DNA of 64,000 nucleotides from Diadema setosum (lineage: Eukaryota; Echinodermata; Echinoidea; Diadematoida; Diadematidae), in NCBI GenBank assembly GCA_033980235.1, contig CM067075.1, positions 23,197,061-23,261,060 of the forward strand, in the 5' to 3' direction. A program made the position numbers and the translations under genes. Shown here piece after piece: positions 12,380 to 21,313 of the stretch; position 1 is the first letter of the stretch; every line of letters starts with the position of its first letter. A model generated the notes under the pieces. It worked only from the letters and a program-made list of their open reading frames with translations, was not told the DNA's origin and did no database searches.

Positions 12380-13847
12380 CAAGCGCGCCGGAACACTTCT
12401 GGTTTTTTTTGGGGGGGGCAAAATCTCAGCGGGGGCACATTGTGACGATGTGAGATCCTCGGCGCGGGAGCGAAGCGAGTGAGCGGGGGTGGGGGGGTGG
12501 GGGTGGAAAGGGGGATCCCCCCCCCCCCCCCACACACACACACACACATACTGTAGGGAGCTTTTGTAAAACATGGTACAAAATCGTGTTTATAGACCAT
12601 TTAAAAGCAAATTTCTAAGGAATTAAACATAGTGAAATATAATCAGTGCGAAGGACTATGATTATTACATACGGGAGTACATAATAATGTGATAATGTGA
12701 CATCCTCGGCGAGGGAGCGAAGCGACCGAGCGGGGGGAGGGTGTGGGAGGGGGGATAGCCCCTCCCACGGTAGGGACTTTTTGTAAAAACAGAGTATAAA
12801 AGTCGCGTTTATAGAGAATTTAAGGCAAATTTCTAGGGAATTAACATATTGAAAAAATCAGTTTGAAGGACTATGATCATAACATACGGAAGTACATTAA
12901 TAATGTGATGGTACGAGATCCTCGGCGAGGGAGCGAAGCGAGCGAGCGGGGGGGGGGGGGGAGGGTGTGGGAGGGGGGATACCCCATCCCACAGTAGGGA
13001 CTTTTTGTAAAAACAGAGTATAAAAGTCGCGTTTATAGAACATTTAAAAGCAAATTTCTAGGGAATTAACATATTGAAAAAAATCAGTTGGAAGGTCGAT
13101 CTTAACATACGGGGGTATATTATGTGATGGTGTGAGATCCTCGTCGAGGGAGCGAAGCGACCGAGCGGGGGAGGGTGTGGGAGGGGGATACCCCCTCCCA
13201 CGGTAGGGACTTTTTGTAAAAACAGACTATAAAAGTCGCTTTTATAGAGCATTCTAAATTAAATTTCTGAGTAAAAGAATAGTAAAAGAAATCACTGCGA
13301 AGGACTATGATAATAACTTATGAAAACTTTTCATTTTACTATAAGTACGGGCAGAACGAGCGAGCCACTTTCACTTTGCAATTTATCTGAAATGTATTCA
13401 TTAAAAGCTTAAACGTGATCGCATCGTTCGAACAATAAAACATATTCTTATACTGCTAGAAAGCAAAGAAGAAAATGAAAAATGTGAGGTTTACTAAAGG
13501 TACAATGTCTCAGCGGGCACACTCGAGGACACGAGGCTACCATCTATACACTAAATTTACTCATAAGTTACTATTAGTGTATAGATACAGTAATGTATGT
13601 TGTTAGTGTATTATAATTTTCGCCCCGAAAGGGGCGAAAATTTTTGCATTATCAGTTATGAAATTACAACATTTAGACAAAAAATATGCCATTTTGTTCA
13701 TTTTGGTCTTTAAATCAGTGATTAATTATTTGTTACAGGGGGCACTTTGGGGGGGCAAAAACTCGTTTTGCCCCCCCCCCCCCCCAACATTTTGTTTGGG
13801 GGGGGGGGGCAAGTGCCACCCCTGCCCCCCCGCTTCCGGCGCCCTTG
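12380..13847. mobile_element. hAT-like non-autonomous element (1,468 bp) in an (ATC)n tract
   Basis: Inverted ends CAAGCGCGCCGGAA (12,380-12,393) and TTCCGGCGCCCTTG (13,834-13,847) differ at one base. ATCATCAT flanks both sides (12,372-12,379 and 13,848-13,855), formally an 8 bp duplication though it sits in a microsatellite. The interior has tandem 217 bp repeats and poly-C/poly-G runs; no protein is encoded. Confidence 0.65.
12453..13330 (+). repeat. Four tandem copies of a roughly 217 bp unit
   Basis: Units start at ATCCTCGGCGAGGGAGCG near 12,453, 12,701, 12,917 and 13,136. Each contains a GAGCGAAGCGA motif, a G-rich GGAGGGTGTGGGAGGGGG block, its C-rich partner and GGGACTTTTTGTAAAAACAG. 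The first unit is longer because it has a (CA)n tract. Confidence 0.85.
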
Positions 13848-13935
13848 ATCATCATCATCATCATCATCATCGAAAACACGTTGAAACTTGGAGCCCCATC
13901 TCAACCGAAACTGTACCATCCTTACAAGATCACGT

Positions 13936-14594
13936 TTCTTTCCATTTCCTCTCCCCCTTCCCCTGCCAGTTCCTCTTGGCTCTGCCGCAGTGTATATCAG
14001 GGCAATCCCCCTCCCCCGCCCGACAATAACCCCCGGCTAGTTACTTGTTAGTGATAAGGGTTAGGGTTGGGTTCAGGGTTTTAGGATTAGGGTCAGAATT
14101 AGGATTAGGGTTAGGGGAAGGGAAAGGGTCCGGGGTAATTGCCCTAGACCCCCTGCCGCAGGTCATTTCATTATCGGATTGATATGAAATGCTGATACCG
14201 CGGTAACAACACTTTTCACTATGAATCTAGTAATAATCAGACTTGCCCTGCGTTATCTATCAATGATACTTTTTAGTCTTGTCAATACGTATTTATCAAT
14301 CTCTGTATTAGTCTTATCGTCATTACTGTTATCATCATTAAAAATGTGAAGGTGTCTGATGGTAGGATAATAGAAAAATCACACAGCCCCCTATGCCCTG
14401 GATCGTTGCTCAGGTAAATAATTGTTCAGACTGAATTAGAATCAAGATTCTTGTTTACGCCACTTCTTCACGCAACACGACGTGCTTTAGCTGAAAATAT
14501 ACACGTGTATCATCCTCCCCGAGACATATCGAATTTTCATTGCAAGCATTTTTTTTTCCTGATTACGACAACTTATTTTATTATCACAGTGAAT
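13936..14594. other. Non-coding stretch with a telomere-like tract
   Basis: No gene. From 14,052 to 14,118 the plus strand is dense in GGGTTAGGG, GGATTAGGG and AGGGTTAGGG, a degenerate form of the animal telomere repeat TTAGGG. The rest is unremarkable AT-rich sequence. Confidence 0.6.
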
Positions 14595-15183
14595 ATATTT
14601 CATTTTCGGAATTACGAACCTCATTTTATTTTCGGATTAACGAACCTTATTTCAATTTCGGATTAACGAGCCTCATTTCATTTTCGGATTAACGAGCCTT
14701 ATTTCATTTTCGGATTAACGTGCCTTATTTCATTTTCGGATTAACGAACCTTCGGAATAACGAATTTTATGATATTTTCGGATTAACGAACCCTCAGAAT
14801 AATGGACCCTATTTCATTTTCGAATCAGCGAACCTTCGGAATAACGAACCTTCGAAATAGCGACCCTTATTTCATTTTCGGATTAACGAACCTTCAGAAT
14901 ACCGAATCTCATTTCATTTTCGGATTAACGAACCTTTGGAATAACGGACCCTATTTCATTTTCGGATTTACGGGCCTACGGAATAGCGAACTCTATTACA
15001 TTTTCGGATCAACGAACCTTCGGAATAACGAACCTTCGGAATAACGTCACAAATGTTCGGATTAACGAACCCTTTTTCATTTTCGGATTAACGAACCTCT
15101 AGGTATAGGAAATTTGCGTGTTTCGGATCAACGAACCTCGGAATAACGACCCTTCGGAACAACGAACCTTCGGAATAACGAAC
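14595..15183 (-). repeat. Right minisatellite arm of the foldback-like insertion
   Basis: Reverse-complement version of the array at 5,911-6,382: CCTTCGGAATAACGAA and TTTCATTTTCGGATTAACGA units in alternation. It is longer than the left arm (about 590 against 470 bp). Confidence 0.85.
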
Positions 15184-15190
15184 AGCACCC

Positions 15191-15272
15191 CTCCATAGCA
15201 GCTCACAGGTTTAAAATAGAAGCCTTCCACATTTGGATTACCTATTTTTATACGCACTGTAAAAAAAAAAAA

Positions 15273-15315
<43 letters not shown>

Positions 15316-17241
15316 TATGTGAGATATGAGAAAGGAAGGAGAAAATCGGTGCGTAGCTTTGACATTATTATTCCTCTTACTGTTCCTCCTTTTCGGAAAA
15401 GCGCAAGAGTTGAAAAATTGGTCTCCGCCGGGACTCGAACCCGGGTCTTTGGCATGGAACGCCAACGCCTTAACCGCTCGGCCACGGAGACGTCATAGCG
15501 GTTCATATATATATATAAAATTGGTATATTGAAATATTCTAACCCTTTTAAAGAGTGAAAGGGAGAAAAGAGCGTTAAAAAATTTCGGTCACTCATGCGT
15601 GCTATGTTTTGTTTCCGAGTGAAAACACTGCCTGCCGAAAGAATATGGTCCAGAAAAGTGCTAATATCTTGATTTCGGTTTTGTTTTAAGCCGTCGAATT
15701 TTGACACCAGGCCTTTTTTTTTCTGGTTTGTCAAATTTACTAACTACATTGTGTCTTAGTCTATTACAAAGAATCCTATATGTGTGTGTGTGGGGGGGGG
15801 GGGGTGTGGATTTGAATTGGGTGGTCATATACAGGATGGCCCAAAACGAACGAAACACCTAAGATCTTGAATTTCAGCAATATTGTTGCAAGCATGTCAT
15901 TATTTTGCATAGTATTGGAAAGGCCATTCTGTTTCCAATAGAATGACACTTTTGGTTAATGCGTTATGATTTTAGGACTATTTTTGTCAACCCTTGCAAT
16001 TTTCCAAATGTGATAATTTTGCACTCTCAGATATACCGAAACCAGCGACAATTCGGCTACCATAGAACCAGTAGCGTTCACAATGTGTGGAATGTGGGGC
16101 TGACGGTGTGATTGTCATTGTCCGTTATCATTGTGAATGAGACGAGGTTTTTTCACAGGCATGATTGGCAGTGACGTGAGTTCATAAGTGGTTTAGCAAT
16201 AAAGCCCGTACTTTTAATTAAGTGTACATTGAAAAATACAAAGAGAACTGAGGATATTGCGTGTCGGTTTACAATTAAATCAATTTATGATATTCATTAT
16301 GCTTGCTTTTCTTTGTAGTTTTCATCCATCTGAACGCAATAATAGAGGTCAGACAGCCCAGACTGGGAATTTTTAAAGTCGGTCAGCCACATTGTTAAAT
16401 CGTGTCTTTAAATTTTCTTCACAAAAGAGGTCTAAGAGTCGTGGGTTAGCGAAGACATCTCTGCAACTAGCAAAATCTACAGTCGGGAACTAGTTTCAAG
16501 CCCGGTGAGATAATGAGTACCCATTAATTCAATCATAAACAGAAACAGCAATATTCACAGTTCCCATTGGTCTGCTGGACAAAAAAAATGATAATAACAA
16601 AAGAAAGAAAAGAGGAGGGGGGTTGAAGAAGACTTATATAGTGCTGAATGTTTGGCTTCAGTTACTAAAATAACTTTTTTAAAGAACTTCTTTTTAAAAA
16701 ATGAAAACATAAGTGCATATCGCAGAAGGAACTTTAAATCTTGTTTCACATGAGATTCCATCAATGTCCAAAACAGTGAATGCCTTGACCTAAAACCTAG
16801 CGTGCAATGAATGGAAGGGGAGTATAGTGAATTGCTCATTTAATGGACAAATTATTACTAAAGCGCACAGCGCATTATTTTCTTGATCCATCTTTAAGCC
16901 GATAATTAGAACATGCACAATTCCCTTTTGCTTTCTGTTTGTTTTCCTATCTTTCCTTCCTTATTGTAATTTCTTTCGTTAGGAAGAAAAGCTCTTAGGA
17001 AAGAAATCGAATATTTTTTTTTAATTTGATTGCACCTTCTTCCTGCAGCTCTTGATATCACAAGTAGAGTTTACTAAACTTTGTATGAATGGTTGCACGG
17101 CAAAAGAACGATAGTGAAACAAGTGAACACGGGATAGCGCTTGCACTTGTTCATGAAGTGACCCAGAATCCTGGAAAAGATTCAAAAATGATTGCATGCA
17201 GCACTGGGAATTCAGAGTGAACTACTTTGCCGCAAACCACG
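15191..17241 (+). other. TLR copy 1 upstream region
   Basis: Collinear with 26,286-29,165 upstream of TLR copy 2. It carries an inserted tRNA-like unit between TA-rich tracts at 15,270-15,515. A pyrimidine-rich tract ending CTTCTTCCTGCAG at 17,047 is kept in both paralogs (28,961) and could be the 3' splice site of an intron in the 5' UTR. I see no clear TATA box. Confidence 0.6.
15421..15491 (-). tRNA. tRNA-like gene, anticodon TCC (Gly by codon), possible SINE head
   Basis: The minus strand folds as a 71 nt cloverleaf: a perfect 7 bp acceptor stem (GTCTCCG with CGGAGAC), a 3 bp D stem, anticodon stem TTGGC/GCCAA with loop GTTCCAT (anticodon TCC) and T stem CCGGG/CCCGG. A box TGGCCGAGCGG and B box GGTTCGAGTCC are intact, and a T-run follows as a possible Pol III terminator. 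The D-arm resembles Ser/Leu tRNAs, yet there is no long variable arm, so a tRNA-derived SINE head is as likely as a true tRNA-Gly. It is absent from the paralogous position near 26,400. Confidence 0.7.
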
Positions 17242-18972
17242 ATGGCTGGAAGCGTTGTTTTTACAGTTTTAACTACAGTGATGACTTTGTCATGTATTGC
17301 TGGCCACTGGGTACAATCTCCTCCCAAATGCTCCATCTCTTATCCGGGCCCCTTTCCGCGAGTAGACTGCTCTCACCTCAAACTCTCAGCTGTTCCTCAG
17401 AATCTTCCAGACGACGTCTACAATCTTGACTTATCATACAACAATATTTTGACCATCACCAACATGTCGTTTGCTGCATATGGAAAGCTCCAAGTCCTGC
17501 TTTTGCGATGGAACGCGCTGACTCAGATCGAGGGAAATTCGTTCGAGCATCTCCTAGACTTGAGAGTGGTTTATATGAACTTCAACAACATCAGCCGACT
17601 TCCAGATGCCCTCTTTCATAACAATCTTCATCTGTCAATCCTTGAGCTATCTCATAATAGACTGACCGACATCCCAAATAACGCTCTTGAGTCCATTAGA
17701 GCCTTGAAGTTTATTTACCTCGGCCACAACCTGATCACAAACATCAGTTTCGCTCAATTCTCATCCTGCCAACACCTATTTAAGATTGATCTCACAAACA
17801 ACAAGATCACGCATCTTCATCAGGAGAGTCTTGCTGCTATTTGGAACTGTACAATAGACCGTCTCGACCTGGCCTTCAACAAAGTATCGGAACTTCCCAA
17901 AGAACTCTTTTCGAATTTCCGTAACCTGACGGGTCTCTATTTGAACCACTTTAACCTTCTAACATTCGACGTGAGAGCCTTCATGGGAAATTATAACATC
18001 AGTTATGTGGTGATCAACAGCGCAAAAATTCACACTATTATACCTCTCACCTACCAACGTCTAGACTTTCCTAATTTGGCATCAATTAGTCTTGGGCGGA
18101 ATCAACTCTCTCAAATACAGAGCAACGCGTTTAGGGGGTTTAGAAACCTGCGACATTTGAACCTCGAGGACAACAAGATAAACTTGATCACTAATAGCTC
18201 ATTCTGTGGATTGAATTCACTCATATACTTGAATCTGAAAGGAAACAAACTTTCACACTTGCCTCTTCGTGCGTTCGCCGGTACAAAAAAACTACAATTT
18301 CTCAGGCTGGACAGCAATGATATAAGAGTGTTGGATCCTCTTGTACTTCATGGCGTTCGCTATCTTAAATATATTGATCTTTTCGGCAATAAAATAGAGA
18401 AGCTTGCAGGACCATGGCATCTGCCTTCTTTGCGGAAACTGAAACTGCAAAAAAACGAAATATATTCTTTGAATAAAAACACATTTGAAGGAATGTCCCA
18501 TGTGCAAGAGGTCAACCTAACCGCTAATAATATCAGAAACATTTCCAAAGATACATTTATCGGGCTCACTTCCGTGAAATATATTGATCTGTCTTTTCTC
18601 CAACGGGTTGCCTATGGCGACGAAGCTCTCAGGGTTTCAATGTACTACATTGATGCTGTTCATCACATCATCGAGACCAGCTACAAAACTGTTCTCTTGA
18701 TCAGCAACCACTGTGTTGATGATGCCTGGTTCATCACCAAGGTCAGAGTGGCTCTGGAGCATGTGAATGAAACAGGACTTGACAAGGTGATCCTGGTATT
18801 TTTGGAAGACATACCAGATGAGCGGCTGCCATACCTGGTAAGACTCTTTCTGAGCAGAAACAGGCCTAACTTGGTTTGGACTGAGGACCACGATGGCCAG
18901 GACTTGTTCTGGGCTTACTTTGAGAAGAGCATGCAGACAAATCCACAGATCAATCATGTTTTTCCGATCTAA
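17242..18972 (+). CDS. Toll-like receptor, internally deleted (576 aa), no TM helix
   Basis: A single-exon TLR paralog of the gene at 29,166. It starts at ATG 17,242 in the context ACGATGG, matching the start of the full copy; an upstream in-frame TTG at 17,227 is not a plausible eukaryotic start. Residues 1-20 are a hydrophobic signal peptide, followed by an N-terminal Cys-containing cap and 16 LRRs plus the start of a seventeenth, ending VKYIDLSF at residue 452. The next residue corresponds to residue 793 of the full copy (LQRVAYGDEAL), so the last eight or nine LRRs, LRRCT, transmembrane helix and first 30 or so TIR residues are missing. The deletion is 1,020 bp, in phase, with no other indel. 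The TIR remnant keeps MYYIDAVHH, KTVLLISNH and DLFWAYFEKS. As written the product would be secreted with a partial TIR. It may be a young pseudogene or an expressed soluble form; sequence alone does not decide. Confidence 0.85.
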   Translation: MAGSVVFTVLTTVMTLSCIAGHWVQSPPKCSISYPGPFPRVDCSHLKLSAVPQNLPDDVYNLDLSYNNILTITNMSFAAYGKLQVLLLRWNALTQIEGNSFEHLLDLRVVYMNFNNISRLPDALFHNNLHLSILELSHNRLTDIPNNALESIRALKFIYLGHNLITNISFAQFSSCQHLFKIDLTNNKITHLHQESLAAIWNCTIDRLDLAFNKVSELPKELFSNFRNLTGLYLNHFNLLTFDVRAFMGNYNISYVVINSAKIHTIIPLTYQRLDFPNLASISLGRNQLSQIQSNAFRGFRNLRHLNLEDNKINLITNSSFCGLNSLIYLNLKGNKLSHLPLRAFAGTKKLQFLRLDSNDIRVLDPLVLHGVRYLKYIDLFGNKIEKLAGPWHLPSLRKLKLQKNEIYSLNKNTFEGMSHVQEVNLTANNIRNISKDTFIGLTSVKYIDLSFLQRVAYGDEALRVSMYYIDAVHHIIETSYKTVLLISNHCVDDAWFITKVRVALEHVNETGLDKVILVFLEDIPDERLPYLVRLFLSRNRPNLVWTEDHDGQDLFWAYFEKSMQTNPQINHVFPI

Positions 18973-19312
18973 ATGGAATCAAGATATGAAAATGACTGAT
19001 ATCTTGCTTCCTAACATTTACAGTACAAAGTAATCGATTTGAACACAAAGTCTTTGCATATCATGCTCCTGTAACATGTTCTGCAACATTTCTGTCACAC
19101 GGAAGAAGGTCGAAGATTGACATCATTATTTCCCTTTAATCTATGTTCAATTGTCAGGGCACGATTAAGTCAATTTTGACGAAACCTACAAAACACAGCT
19201 GAAAATATACTTTTAATTGTTTATTTGAAGCGTGTGACTTTCCTAGGGGGCTGCAGCCTCGCCCGCGGCCACGCACTAGTAGTTTCCTACACAAACAACA
19301 AAAGTATGAAGA

Positions 19313-19318
19313 AATAAA
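19313..19318 (+). terminator. Candidate polyadenylation signal of TLR copy 1
   Basis: AATAAA about 340 bp after the stop codon, inside a block also kept after TLR copy 2 (32,257-32,262). Confidence 0.45.
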
Positions 19319-19389
19319 CAAATGAAGAAAACTCATGCCTTCCACCCTTTGACCCAACAAAGAGCACTAGGACCTTTCTTTAAAAAAAA

Positions 19390-20060
19390 AAAACTACAGT
19401 ACATATTTCGATTATTATTTATTCACTCCACTTGTAATTATATAAATTATAAGATTTAGCTTTCATCATATCACTTAAATAGATTTACTATGATGTGGAT
19501 GGATGTTCTTGTATGTGTGCAAGAAATCCTTTGTATATGTAACCTAACTGAGTAAAGTTGCTTAGGCATTTGATGTTAGCGTCTTTGACTTCCTTACGTT
19601 CATGTAAAATGTGTATTGTTTGAATATACATACAGTAGTCACTTTTATGAATGTTGAATAGGGATTATTTTTCTATTACTTACATTTCCTTTAATTTTCC
19701 TTATTTGTAATTTTGTTTCAGTCAACAATGTTGCTTCCATTAACTTTACTTTCATTGCTTTGATTTTTGTCTATTCCCTCACTGTGTTTTTAATTTTTTT
19801 TGTGTGTGTTTTTTTATGACATCATTCGTGCATATACTTTATATTGTATTTGAAAAAAAAAATGCGTTTATCAGACGAATGAAAGACAAATTGAAAACTT
19901 CTACTGCTTTGGATCATGTTTCCTTTTTTTCCTTTTTCTTTTTTTTTTATGATGGAAATAAATAAACTATTGAATTGAATTGAATTGAATTGAATTGAAC
20001 TGAATTGAACTGAATTGAATTGAATTGAATTGAATTGAATTGAACTGAATTGAATTGAAT
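19390..20060 (+). mobile_element. 5'-truncated LINE 3' end with (TTGAA)n tail
   Basis: This segment is missing at the equivalent place after TLR copy 2 (near 32,395). It is AT-rich, non-coding, and ends with GGAAATAAATAAACTATTG followed by about 90 bp of (TTGAA)n with interspersed TTGAAC at 19,973-20,060. A polyadenylation signal running into a pentamer tail is typical of CR1/L2-type LINE 3' ends and matches the tails at 7,406 and 39,183. Confidence 0.6.
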
Positions 20061-20892
20061 AGTAATTTTCTCAAGTTGTATGTAACAATTTTCGTATATC
20101 ATACTGATATCTCCTCTTACCACCTGAATAAGATGGGAGTACTCTATGACCTTTACGTAGAATAGCATGCTTAGGTGTGAAGATACGCAACAATAGGACC
20201 TATACAAATTACATTTGCAGGTATGTAACCAATGAGCAGCACTTATTTGTTTCTATTCAATACAGTATGTAAAAGATAAGCTGTGTTTTAAAAATGTTAA
20301 AGAAAGATTGAAAACTTCTTTTAGATAGATTATACTACTTTGTGGTCACATACCGGAATTACTACATTTACACCGCTGTATTAGTCCACACTTCTTTTTT
20401 GTTAGATTAGAAGACCCTCCCGATAGGTGGTGCTGTAGGTACACAGCAACGGTAATATATGTGCCGTGTACTATATGTGTGTAAGCGTTCTCTAGGAGAT
20501 TCTCGGAGACTTGTACAGAACCGAATGATTCCCCTACGGAATGGATTGAAATTCATTCTTCAAAATTAACGTTAATTGCAATCTCACACAGCGATAATAA
20601 AACAAAAGCTAAATCACCAGTCCTGCAAGGTATTAATTGGTATGTTTGATTGGTCAGTAAAGGAGAGAGAAATAGGTGGTTTTTCTTTCTCGCTGCAAAG
20701 ATTATGTTGCATTACTAATATTATGTGTACATGTTCTGTCTATCTGACCAACATGTACTAAATAAAACGAAAAAGAAAATGCAAGTATACTCATAAATGT
20801 CTAATGAGTAGTTTCACAAGTGAATTAATAGTGCATATGTAGGTCTACAAGTTTTGTGTATTTCACTTGGCTTTTTCTAAGAATCGTTATCA

Positions 20893-21231
20893 AAGGCATG
20901 GTAAAGTTTTGGCTGAGATTGGGGGATTCAGATTTAATTTAATGTGAGATAATTACAAACCACTCATGAAATATAAAAAAAAAGATATACACTGGATTCT
21001 AAGAGGAATTCTGACTTTATTTGATAAAATTCGATTTCGAAATGGCTGAGATATCTAAAAACAAAGTAAAACAAAGTGGTCCTTATAAAAGGTGGGTCCC
21101 AACTTTTATCAGGACCTCTTTGTTTTCGGATAACTCAAACCATTTCAAAATCAATTTTCATCAAATAAACTTTGAATTCCTCTTAGAATGTGTATGCTCT
21201 TTCATATTTCATAAGAGGTTTATCACACACA

Positions 21232-21265
<34 letters not shown>

Positions 21266-21313
21266 TGGAAACCTGAAGCCCCATCTCAACCAAAACTATA
21301 CAATCCCTTTAAG
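20893..21313. repeat. Palindromic MITE (AAAGGGATGG family), near full-length
   Basis: Left half AGGCATGGTAAAGTTTTGG through GAAATGGCTGAGATATC; right half CATTTCAAAATCAATTTTC through CATCTCAACCAAAACTATAC and CCCTTTAAG. A (CA)n tract expanded at 21,223-21,262 within the right arm. Orthologous to 33,718-34,112 and to the half copy at 491. Confidence 0.75.

Larger units (their letters stand above)
12028..13935. repeat. Palindromic MITE (TTAAAGGGATGG family) split by an insertion
   Basis: The left part (12,028-12,345) has TTAAAGGGATGGTGTAG and both inverted inner halves up to TTCATAAGAGATTTCTCATC. The end (GAGCCCCATCTCAACCGAAAC then CCATCC) appears only at 13,893-13,922. The 1.47 kb element at 12,380-13,847 and (CA)n/(ATC)n microsatellites lie between. 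The complete copy at 20,893-21,313 shows the uninterrupted arrangement. Confidence 0.7.
5902..15190. mobile_element. 9.3 kb foldback-like composite insertion with inverted minisatellite arms
   Basis: The paralogous flank reads through CTCCATAGC once at 26,286-26,294. Here the same nonamer occurs at 5,893-5,901 and 15,191-15,199, with 9,289 bp between. Both ends carry arrays of TTCGTTATTCCGAAGG-type repeats in opposite orientation, and the outermost bases also match as inverted ends (GGTTACAGCTCGTTATTCC against GGGTGCTGTTCGTTATTCC). Long tandem-repeat inverted arms with about 9 bp target duplication are the hallmark of foldback elements (Drosophila FB, sea urchin TU) and of some Mutator-like elements. 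No transposase was seen; the interior holds LINE, MITE and hAT-like relics. Whether these arrived inside the element or were trapped between two separate arrays is not settled. Confidence 0.7.

Noticed and set aside
17227..17241. Upstream TTG as the start of TLR copy 1
   Set aside because: TTG is not used as a start in animal nuclear genes; ATG at 17,242 matches the paralog and has a better context.
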